From Dinghuibacter sp035492835 (lineage in GTDB: Bacteria; Bacteroidota; Bacteroidia; Chitinophagales; Chitinophagaceae), in NCBI RefSeq assembly GCF_035492835.1, contig NZ_DATJIY010000018.1, positions 1-49,894 of the forward strand: DNA of 49,894 nt. Direction: 5' to 3'. Positions 43,368-49,894 of the stretch are shown here, one piece after another. The stretch's first letter is position 1, and each line of letters starts with the position of its first letter. The notes below the pieces were generated by a model. It saw only the letters and a list, made by a program, of their open reading frames with translations, was not told the DNA's origin and did not search any database. Made by a program: the position numbers and the translations under genes.

Positions 43368-45440
43368 ATGGGTAGACTTATGAGGCTCTTTTGGCTGACG
43401 GCCGTCCTTTGGATGGCAAGTGTTCCCGTGCGCGCCCAACAGTCCACCGCGGCCTGTACCACCCTCGGGCAGACTCCCCTGACCGCCTTTCCCGTCTGTG
43501 GCAGCAGCGTATTCAGCCAACAATCGGTGCCGGGCTGCGTCAACGGCTCCATCCCCAACCATTGCTCGGGTGGTGCCGCCTACCAGGATGCCAACCCGTT
43601 TTGGTACAAGTTTACCTGTTTCAGGTCGGGTACGCTGGGTTTTACGATAGTCCCGGATTCGTCTTTCGACGACTATGACTGGGAAATTTTCGACGTCACG
43701 GGCCAATCGGTCAATGCCGTCTATACCAATGCCAACCTGATCGTATGTTACAACTGGTCCGGCGTCACCGGTAATACCGGCACCGCCGCCGGCGCCCCGT
43801 CTCCCTATCAGTGCGCTTCGACCGGAGCCCCCGGTCAAACGGTCTTTACAAGCCCCACTCCCTTCAGCACCATGCCGGCGCTCGTCACAGGTCACCAGTA
43901 CCTCCTGATGATCAGCCACTACACGACTTCGGACCAGTACGGCTACCATCTCTCCTTCTCCGGTGGCACCGCCGTCATCACCGACACGACCCCACCCCGG
44001 CTCCTCCAGGCCATCCCCGGCGATTGCGGCTCGACCACGATCAAGATCGGTTTGAACAAACGCATGCTCTGCACGAGCCTCGCCCCGGATGGGAGCGACT
44101 TCGTGCTCACCCCCACCGGACCCGTGACGGGAACGGTTCCCGCCGCTACCGCCGCCGCCGGCGATTATTGTCTTTCGGGGTTCGACATGGACAGCGTCAC
44201 CGTCAGCTTCCCGGGCCCTATACCACCGGGCAACTACCTGATCTCGATGACCAACGGTACCGACGGAAACACCCTCCTCGACGATTGTTCGAACGCCGTC
44301 CCCAATGGCGACTCCGCTACCGTTGTCATCCCCACCCCTCCGCCGCCCGCGCCGTTCGATTCCCTTTCACCCGTGGGTTGCGCTCCCCAAACCCTTACCG
44401 TGGTCTTTGACAAGAACATCGACTGCGGCAGCGTCGCCGCCGACGGTAGCGATTTCCGGCTCACCGGGCCCGGCGGCGTCACCATCACCGGCGCCAGCTG
44501 CGGGGCGGCCCCGGGCAATACCGCCGTCATACAATTATCGGCGCCAATTTACCAGGCCGGTACCTACCAGCTCCAGCTGGTTACCGGCAACGACGGCAAC
44601 ACGATCATCGACGCCTGCGCCCAACAGCTCCCCGCCGGACAGGTAATCAACTTCCAAACCGGCGACACGATCCACGCGCAACTCGACTACCAGGTCCACC
44701 TGGGCTGCAAGGTAGACACCATCGACTTCAGCAACCCCGGCGGCCACGGCATCGATTCCTGGATCTGGACGATCGACAGCGCTTACGCCGGCGGCGGTCC
44801 CAACGCCGAAGAAATCTATCGCGTCTTTGGCACCAAAACCGCCAAGCTCACGGTTTCCAACGGCTTTTGCAGCGACTCGGCCACCGTGACGGTGCCCCTA
44901 AGCAACGTCCTCAAAGCCATTTTCGAAGCCACCAACCTCCTTTGCCCGAACGACAAGGCCTACTTTTCCGACAGCAGCGTCGGCGCCATCGTTTCCTACG
45001 AATGGCTCTTCGGGGACGGCACGACCAGCAGTCTGGCAGTCCCGCCACCCAAACAATACCCGGACCTGCCACAGGATAAGAATTACCTGGCGCAGCTGAT
45101 CGTCTCAAACGGCCCCGGTTGTTTCGACACCGCCTCTCAGATCATCCGCGCCGTCGCCAATTGCTACATCGCGGTGCCGTCCGCTTTTACCCCGAACGGG
45201 GACGGGATCAACGACTACCTCTACCCGCTAAACGCCTACAAGGCGGCCAACCTGGAATTCAGGGTATACAACCGGTATGGTCAGTTGGTATTCCAGACGA
45301 CCGACTGGCTGATCCGATGGGACGGCAGCGTCGGCGGTCAGCCGCAAGCCGTGGGCACCTATGTCTGGACGCTTCGTTACCTCAATACCGAAACAGGGGA
45401 AAAGGTCTCCCAGAAAGGGACCAGCGTGCTCATCCGGTAA
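43368..45440 (+). CDS. Surface protein with Ig-like/PKD domains and type IX (CHU_C) sorting domain
   Basis: A 690-aa secreted protein. The signal peptide ends near VRAQQ. A Cys-rich N-terminal region (about 25-215, FWYKFTCFRSGTLGFTIVPDSSFDDYDWEIFD) is followed by two similar Ig-like units (LLQAIPGDCGSTTIKIGLNKRMLC and LSPVGCAPQTLTVVFDKNIDC), a PKD domain (VSYEWLFGDGTTSS), and CHU_C (VPSAFTPNGDGINDYLYPL to GTSVLIR). It should leave by the type IX system. It is not a paralogue of the two lectin proteins outside the PKD and CHU_C parts. An ATG four codons later (MRLFWL) is possible. Confidence 0.83.
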   Translation: MGRLMRLFWLTAVLWMASVPVRAQQSTAACTTLGQTPLTAFPVCGSSVFSQQSVPGCVNGSIPNHCSGGAAYQDANPFWYKFTCFRSGTLGFTIVPDSSFDDYDWEIFDVTGQSVNAVYTNANLIVCYNWSGVTGNTGTAAGAPSPYQCASTGAPGQTVFTSPTPFSTMPALVTGHQYLLMISHYTTSDQYGYHLSFSGGTAVITDTTPPRLLQAIPGDCGSTTIKIGLNKRMLCTSLAPDGSDFVLTPTGPVTGTVPAATAAAGDYCLSGFDMDSVTVSFPGPIPPGNYLISMTNGTDGNTLLDDCSNAVPNGDSATVVIPTPPPPAPFDSLSPVGCAPQTLTVVFDKNIDCGSVAADGSDFRLTGPGGVTITGASCGAAPGNTAVIQLSAPIYQAGTYQLQLVTGNDGNTIIDACAQQLPAGQVINFQTGDTIHAQLDYQVHLGCKVDTIDFSNPGGHGIDSWIWTIDSAYAGGGPNAEEIYRVFGTKTAKLTVSNGFCSDSATVTVPLSNVLKAIFEATNLLCPNDKAYFSDSSVGAIVSYEWLFGDGTTSSLAVPPPKQYPDLPQDKNYLAQLIVSNGPGCFDTASQIIRAVANCYIAVPSAFTPNGDGINDYLYPLNAYKAANLEFRVYNRYGQLVFQTTDWLIRWDGSVGGQPQAVGTYVWTLRYLNTETGEKVSQKGTSVLIR

Positions 45441-45458
45441 ATGGCTTACCTTAACGGC

Positions 45459-46028
45459 ATGCAGCAGCTAAACGACTACATCCGCGCGTCATTCAACACC
45501 GAAGTCGCCGAAGCGGAAAGCATCAGCAATTACTTCCACCCGCAGCTCCTCCGAAAGGGCGACTACCTGCTGCGCTCAGGGCGCGTCTGTGACTTTATGG
45601 CGTTCCTGGCCTCGGGAATGATCCGCATCTTCGTGAATACAGGCGACAAGGAAGTCACCCAGTGGATCTCCACCCGGAACTATTTTATCACCGACCTCTC
45701 CAGCTTTATGCTCGCCAACCCCGGTCGCTGGAACATGCAGGCCCTGGAAGACTGTGACGTCTGGATGATCAGCCGGTCGGACTACCAGCAAATGGCCGGC
45801 GCCATACCCCGATGGATAGAGTTCGAGCGCATGCTGCTGATCCATTGCTTCATACACCTCGAAGAACGGGTTTTCAGCCACCTGTACATGAGCGCGGAAG
45901 AGCGCTTCCAGCAACTCTTCGTACAACAACCCGAGCTGTTCAACCAGGTCCCGTTGCAATACCTGGCGTCGATGCTGGGTATGACGCCCGAAACCCTAAG
46001 CCGGATGCGTAAGAAAGCGCTATCCTGA
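45459..46028 (+). CDS. Crp/Fnr-family regulator
   Basis: A 189-aa protein: a cyclic-nucleotide-binding-like beta-barrel (about 25-115), a dimer helix, and an HTH domain at the C terminus. The recognition helix has PETLSR with Glu178, Ser181 and Arg182, the residues FNR uses to read TTGA. There is no N-terminal Cys cluster, so it is not an FNR-type oxygen sensor, and key cAMP contacts are not obvious; the ligand is unknown. The start is either ATG 45459 or 45441, the latter directly after the previous stop. A perfect FNR-type site lies 26 bp past its stop. Confidence 0.86.
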   Translation: MQQLNDYIRASFNTEVAEAESISNYFHPQLLRKGDYLLRSGRVCDFMAFLASGMIRIFVNTGDKEVTQWISTRNYFITDLSSFMLANPGRWNMQALEDCDVWMISRSDYQQMAGAIPRWIEFERMLLIHCFIHLEERVFSHLYMSAEERFQQLFVQQPELFNQVPLQYLASMLGMTPETLSRMRKKALS

Positions 46029-46054
46029 TCCCCCTTTTGGGGCGCAGGCGAGTT

Positions 46055-46070
46055 CTTGACATTTGTCAAG
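46055..46070. promoter_or_regulatory. FNR-type operator before the epimerase gene
   Basis: CTTGACA and TGTCAAG, 7-bp arms around 2 bases; it contains TTGAC-N4-GTCAA, the form read by Crp/Fnr proteins with E-x2-SR helices. A near-consensus -7 (CATCTTTG, 46092-46099) lies 21 nt downstream, so the site sits about the -33 region. Confidence 0.65.
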
Positions 46071-46115
46071 TCTGCGTCCGGCGCCACTCCGCATCTTTGC
46101 ATAAACAATTCCACC

Positions 46116-47036
46116 ATGCAAACCATTCTCGGCGCCAATGGAGTCATCGCAAAAGAGCTCGCCCGCTCGCTGACCGCCTACACCAACGACATCCGGCTCG
46201 TCAGCCGCCACCCCAAAAAAGTAAACCCCACCGATAGCGTTTTTCCCGCGGACCTGCTGAACCGCGAACAGGTCGTCAGCGCCTGCGCAGGTTCCGAAGT
46301 GGTCTACCTGACCGCCGGTATACAGTACGACTACAAAGTGTGGAAAAGGGACTGGCCCGTCATCATGGACAACGTCATCGAAGGCTGTAAAAAGGCCGGG
46401 GCGCGTCTCGTTTTTTTCAGCAACGTATACGCCCTGGGAAGGGTAAAGGGCTGGATGACCGAGGACAGCCCCCTGCAGCCCTCCAGTAAAAAAGGCATGG
46501 TCCGTAAACAAATCGAGGAAAGACTACTCTCCGAGATGCGCGGCGGCACGCTCGACGCCATCATCGCCCGCGCCCCGGACTTCTACGGTCCGGATTGCGC
46601 CAACAGCATCGCCCAGATCCTTGTCTTCGACAACCTCCACAAGGGTAAAAAACCCCAGTGGCTCGTCAGCGCAAAGACCCGGCACTCGCTGATCTTTACC
46701 CCCGACGCCGCCAGGGCCACCGCCATCCTGGGCAATACGAGGGAAGCCTTCAACCGGGTCTGGAACCTGCCCACGGCCAAACCCGCGCTCAGCGGAAGGG
46801 AACTGTTGGACCTGTCGTCCCGTGCTTTTGGCCGGTCCGCCGGTTTCACCGTCCTGCCCACCTGGATGATCTACCTCTCGGCCCTTTTCGTCCCGGACAT
46901 GCGCGCCCTGCTCGAGATGCTCTACCAGAACAAGTACGACTATCTTTTCGACAGCAGCGACTTTGAAAAGACCTTTGGGTTCACGCCCACTACGTATGAG
47001 GAAGGCATCCGCCAATGTGCGGCCGCATACCGCTAA
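46116..47036 (+). CDS. NAD(P)-dependent epimerase/dehydratase (extended SDR)
   Basis: A 306-aa Rossmann-fold protein starting MQTILGANGVIAKELARSL, with the nucleotide-binding glycine pattern. Other features are LVFFSNVYALGRV (catalytic Tyr/Ser region with Tyr), DAIIARAPDFYGPD and a C-terminal substrate domain. The classic YxxxK is not clear, so catalytic activity on nucleotide sugars is uncertain; atypical SDR members may act as redox sensors or bind flavin. It lies downstream of the Crp/Fnr gene and its site, and is probably its target. Confidence 0.82.
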   Translation: MQTILGANGVIAKELARSLTAYTNDIRLVSRHPKKVNPTDSVFPADLLNREQVVSACAGSEVVYLTAGIQYDYKVWKRDWPVIMDNVIEGCKKAGARLVFFSNVYALGRVKGWMTEDSPLQPSSKKGMVRKQIEERLLSEMRGGTLDAIIARAPDFYGPDCANSIAQILVFDNLHKGKKPQWLVSAKTRHSLIFTPDAARATAILGNTREAFNRVWNLPTAKPALSGRELLDLSSRAFGRSAGFTVLPTWMIYLSALFVPDMRALLEMLYQNKYDYLFDSSDFEKTFGFTPTTYEEGIRQCAAAYR

Positions 47037-47045
47037 CGACTTTGC

Positions 47046-47060
47046 GGGGCCTCCGGCCCC
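47046..47060. terminator. Short GC hairpin between convergent genes
   Basis: GGGGCC, loop TCC, GGCCCC, between the epimerase stop and the end of the 117-aa gene. No U-run on either side. Confidence 0.35.
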
Positions 47061-47070
47061 ATCTGAGTAG

Positions 47071-47424
47071 TCAGTGCGACCGCAGCATCTGCTGCACATA
47101 CAAGCTGTACAGCGACAGCGGTATCAACGCCTGCAACTGCATCTTCCTCTTTTTTTCACACAATAACAGCGCGGAAAACGAAAAAACGAATACGTTCTCG
47201 ATGACGCTCCGGACATACTGGTTGCCCTTGGTGTACATCTTCTCCGCGAAGAGCATACACCGCCGGACCTCCTTGAAGTCCATGAGCGAAGCCTTACTGC
47301 GGGCATAATCGGTCAGCCCCTGGATGTTGGCCACCACGTCGAGTGCGGCCAGGGGCGGAAGTTGTCGGCTTACTTGCGGCAGCTCGTCCTGAAGACAGGC
47401 AGCCACTTCATACTGGTTAATCAT
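47071..47424 (-). CDS. Small helical protein of unknown function
   Basis: A 117-aa, mostly alpha-helical protein (MINQYEVAACLQDELPQVSRQLPPLAALDVVANIQGLTDYARSK and so on). The pattern of an N-terminal bundle and a later RRCMLFAEKMYTKGNQYVRSVIENVFV is found in a set of small Bacteroidota proteins, but I cannot name the family with confidence. It may be cytoplasmic, with a possible weak membrane contact near its end. The ATG at 47424 has AAGGG just upstream; a longer frame starts at 47451. The gap to the galactosidase (about 135 bp) shows no clear element. Confidence 0.65.
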   Translation of the reverse strand: MINQYEVAACLQDELPQVSRQLPPLAALDVVANIQGLTDYARSKASLMDFKEVRRCMLFAEKMYTKGNQYVRSVIENVFVFSFSALLLCEKKRKMQLQALIPLSLYSLYVQQMLRSH

Positions 47425-47559
47425 ACCCTTGGCCAACCAAAGCCGTACCATACGCTAAAAGCCAGTATGCAATCGTTTGCGCAACTTTATCGGGCCTTCC
47501 GTTTTGACAGCCCTTTTTCAAAAAAGCAAAGTACCTTACCTGCCGCTAAATACTAACCG

Positions 47560-49821
47560 ATGACGCTTCGCTGTTTGCTTGTCAGCCTTTGCTTCCCGTT
47601 TGCGGCCGTTTCATTGGCTGCTGTTCCGATGGCCGCCGCCGCCCAGGTCGACCTCCCCCACGACTGGAAATTCCATACCGGCGACGATCCTTCCTGGTCC
47701 GCGCCCGCCTTCGACGACGCCGGCTGGAAAACCATTTCGGTCGGCAAACCCTGGGAAGAGGAAGGCTACGCCAATTACGACGGTTACGCCTGGTACCGGG
47801 TCCACGTGGTCATCCCTTCTTCGCTAAAGAACAACTCCTATCTGAAGGAATCACTTCGCCTGGAGCTGGGTCGGATCGACGACGGCGACGAGGCCTTCCT
47901 GAATGGGAAGCCGGTTGGCCAAAACGCCGGGAAGACCAAGGACATCACACAGGGGAACTGGAACCTGGACCGGGTATATACCCTTCCGCTGAGCGACCCG
48001 GCTATCCACTGGGACGAGGACAACGTCATCGCCGTCAGGGTATACGACCATGGCGGTGACGGCGGCATGTACGCGGGTAAATACGAAGTCGGCGTGACCG
48101 ACGTCAACGACTTCGCCCGCATCGACGAGAACAGCCCGTTCCGCTTCCGGACGCCCGGACAGCTCCGCAAAAACATATCCCTCGTATCCACCGACCCGCA
48201 CTACGTATTCACGGGCTCCCTGTCCATACTCCTGGAGGACCCCGCCAATGGGGCCATCCTCTGGCGCAAAACCGTCCCCGTGCCCTCTTTCACCCCGGGG
48301 ACGCCCTTCCGGTATGTATACAACGCCCAGCTACCCGGGGGTCAGTCCTATATTGCGCTGTACTCTTTCCGGGACAAAAAATCGGGTAAAAGCATCACCG
48401 CTTCCGAAGGCGTTCCCTACATCCTGACGCCCCGCCCGGCCGCCACCCCCCGGATCAACGGGACGGCCATCGTCGGGGTCCGGCCGGGTCATCCCCTGCT
48501 TTATAAAGTAGCCGTCACCGGCACGCAGCCGATCGCCTATACCGCCGCCGACCTGCCCTCCGGCGCCATCCTCAATCCCACCACGGGCGTGATCAGCGGG
48601 AAGATCGCCGCACCCGGAACGTATACCGTTCATCTCGGCGCCACCAACCACCTGGGAAAGGCCGAACGCGACCTCACGATCGTCGTCGGGGACCAGATAT
48701 CCCTCACCCCCGCCCTGGGTTGGAACAGCTGGAACTGCTGGGGTCTGAGCGTCAGCGACGCCAAGGTCCGGGCCGCCGCCGACGCCATGAAACGAAGCGG
48801 GTTGATCAACCACGGCTGGACCTATATCAATATGGATGACGGCTGGGAACGGGATACCCGCGACCCGAAAGGGAACGTCGTGCCCAACGCGAAATTCCCC
48901 AACATGGCCCAGATGACGGCCTACGTGCATTCGCTCGGGCTCAGGGTCGGGATCTATTCCTCCCCCGGCCCGAAGACCTGCGGGGGCTTTTTGGGCAGCT
49001 ACCAGCACGAGGCCCAGGATGCCCGGACCTACGCCAAATGGGGCATCGACTATCTTAAATACGACTGGTGTTCCTATGGCGAGCTGTATCCAAAACCTAC
49101 CCTGGACGACATGAAAAAACCCTACCAGGTCATGGCCGCTGCACTAGCCCAGGCCGACCGGGACATCCTCTTCAGCTTTTGCCAGTATGGCATGGGCGAT
49201 GTATGGACATGGGGCGGCGCCACCGGCGGCAATTCCTGGCGCACCACCGGCGACATCACCGACAACTGGGCCTCCATGTCGGGTATCGGCTTCCGCCAGG
49301 ACGTCTGCGCGCCCTATACCCGTCCCGGCAATTTCAACGACCCTGACATGCTGGTCGTGGGTAAGGTCGGCTGGGGCCCCAGCCTCCACGGCACCCATCT
49401 CAGCCCCGACGAGCAATATACACACATCAGCCTCTGGTGTATGCTGGCCGCCCCCCTGCTGATCGGTTGCGACATGACCCAGCTCGACGACTTCACCCTC
49501 AACCTCCTTAGCAACGACGAAGTGCTGGCCATCGACCAGGACCCCGCCGCCAAACCCGCCCAAAAGGTCTCCGCCACCGGCGACCTCCAGGTCTGGTCAC
49601 GCCCCATGGCCGACGGCTCGCTGGCCGTAGGCATCTTCAACCTGGGCAACCACGCCGCCCCCGCGAGCATATCGCTGTCCACGCTGGGTCTTTCCGCCCC
49701 CCAAATCGTCCGCGATTGCTGGCGCCAAAAAGATATTGCGACAACCGCCGACGCGATCGTGACGCCGCACGCCATCCCGTCCCACGGAGTCCTCCTGCTC
49801 CGCCTCCGCCCGGCGCATTAA
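47560..49821 (+). CDS. GH27 alpha-galactosidase with sugar-binding and Ig-like domains
   Basis: A 753-aa secreted enzyme. A signal peptide (to AAAAQ) precedes a GH2-type jelly-roll domain (about 30-200, LPHDWKFHTGDDPSWSAPAFDDAGW), then a putative Ig domain (about 300-380, AYTAADLPSGAILNPTTGVISG), then the GH27 barrel (about 385-750). GH27 marks are TPALGWNSWNCWG, YINMDDGW, the nucleophile Asp502 in YDWC, and the acid/base Asp565 in RTTGDITDNW. It removes terminal alpha-galactosyl (or N-acetylgalactosaminyl) residues. It stands alone; no transporter or SusCD pair adjoins. A hairpin element follows. Confidence 0.92.
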   Translation: MTLRCLLVSLCFPFAAVSLAAVPMAAAAQVDLPHDWKFHTGDDPSWSAPAFDDAGWKTISVGKPWEEEGYANYDGYAWYRVHVVIPSSLKNNSYLKESLRLELGRIDDGDEAFLNGKPVGQNAGKTKDITQGNWNLDRVYTLPLSDPAIHWDEDNVIAVRVYDHGGDGGMYAGKYEVGVTDVNDFARIDENSPFRFRTPGQLRKNISLVSTDPHYVFTGSLSILLEDPANGAILWRKTVPVPSFTPGTPFRYVYNAQLPGGQSYIALYSFRDKKSGKSITASEGVPYILTPRPAATPRINGTAIVGVRPGHPLLYKVAVTGTQPIAYTAADLPSGAILNPTTGVISGKIAAPGTYTVHLGATNHLGKAERDLTIVVGDQISLTPALGWNSWNCWGLSVSDAKVRAAADAMKRSGLINHGWTYINMDDGWERDTRDPKGNVVPNAKFPNMAQMTAYVHSLGLRVGIYSSPGPKTCGGFLGSYQHEAQDARTYAKWGIDYLKYDWCSYGELYPKPTLDDMKKPYQVMAAALAQADRDILFSFCQYGMGDVWTWGGATGGNSWRTTGDITDNWASMSGIGFRQDVCAPYTRPGNFNDPDMLVVGKVGWGPSLHGTHLSPDEQYTHISLWCMLAAPLLIGCDMTQLDDFTLNLLSNDEVLAIDQDPAAKPAQKVSATGDLQVWSRPMADGSLAVGIFNLGNHAAPASISLSTLGLSAPQIVRDCWRQKDIATTADAIVTPHAIPSHGVLLLRLRPAH

Positions 49822-49849
49822 GCCTGCCGGCGTTGGGAAGTGGGGTGGG

Positions 49850-49894
49850 GTGCCTCTTTTACCCCGTTTTGCGAAACGTTTCGCAAAACGGGGT
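49850..49894 (+). repeat. Perfect hairpin element downstream of the alpha-galactosidase
   Basis: Bases 49861-49894 are a perfect 34-bp palindrome (arms of 17, ACCCCGTTTTGCGAAAC). It is preceded by GTGCCTCTTTT, 28 nt past the GH27 stop. Together they match the element at 1-49 in 19 of 23 leading positions, in the same orientation to the gene. It may continue past the window edge; probable terminator or dispersed element. Confidence 0.75.

Noticed and set aside
45459..46028. Crp/Fnr protein as an oxygen sensor
   Set aside because: The N-terminal cysteine set of FNR is absent; only isolated cysteines are present.
1..49894. tRNA or rRNA genes, CRISPR arrays, insertion sequences, prophage, toxin-antitoxin or phage-defence genes
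   Set aside because: Gaps are short and none folds as a tRNA; no repeat-spacer pattern, transposase, integrase or defence domain was recognised.

Overview
The window (49,894 bp, GC-rich) reads as chromosomal DNA of a member of the Bacteroidota, most likely Chitinophagaceae. The evidence is three secreted proteins with CHU_C/gliding-motility type (type IX secretion, sorting type B) C-terminal domains, many Bacteroidota promoters of the form TAnnTTTG (two with a TTG about 20 nt upstream), an MbnP-like lipoprotein, an HTH_34 regulator with a membrane partner, and a eukaryote-like IleS. The genus cannot be fixed from the sequence alone. I see no rRNA, tRNA, CRISPR, prophage or insertion sequence. 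Gene density is high and no gap exceeds 300 bp; the largest, 9972-10246, holds a bidirectional terminator.

Layout. 1-9.4 kb: a palindromic hairpin; rbfA and a LolC/E-like permease (minus); an MsbA-like ABC exporter and a GT87 membrane glycosyltransferase (plus); ileS and a DksA-like protein with a histone H1-like tail (minus). 9.5-15.5 kb: a PepSY-like secreted protein, then a tight minus-strand operon of porin, Tat-exported Rieske lipoprotein, imelysin lipoprotein and di-heme DUF1111 lipoprotein, preceded by a cysteine-rich AraC regulator. I read this as a cell-envelope iron/redox module. 15.6-23 kb: gyrB, two tandem paralogous lectin/PKD/CHU_C proteins and an M28 peptidase. 23-28.2 kb: murI, mfd and a membrane protein (minus).

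28.2-37.7 kb: an FAD/NAD(P) reductase, a GH99-like lipoprotein with an FN3 domain, a small coiled-coil membrane protein, glyS, and a dtd-mazG-yihY operon divergent from arfB-mbnP-like-flippase; then an MBL-fold hydrolase. 37.8-43.3 kb: a large envelope protein (degenerate metallopeptidase-like domain, PD40 repeats, beta-barrel), a DUF1361 protein, diacylglycerol kinase, and an HTH_34 regulator with its membrane partner. Two identical copies of an unusual operator-like motif lie on either side of that regulator pair. 43.3-49.9 kb: a third CHU_C protein, a Crp/Fnr regulator followed by a perfect FNR-type site and an epimerase, a small helical protein, and a three-domain GH27 alpha-galactosidase followed by a hairpin related to the one at the window start.

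Most of the window is ordinary core genome. The parts most worth a second look are the porin-Rieske-imelysin-di-heme operon with its Cys-rich AraC neighbour, the duplicated HTH_34 operator motif, the Crp/Fnr gene with its site, the hairpin family at the two window ends that varies by compensating changes, and the 47-bp inverted repeat before glyS.
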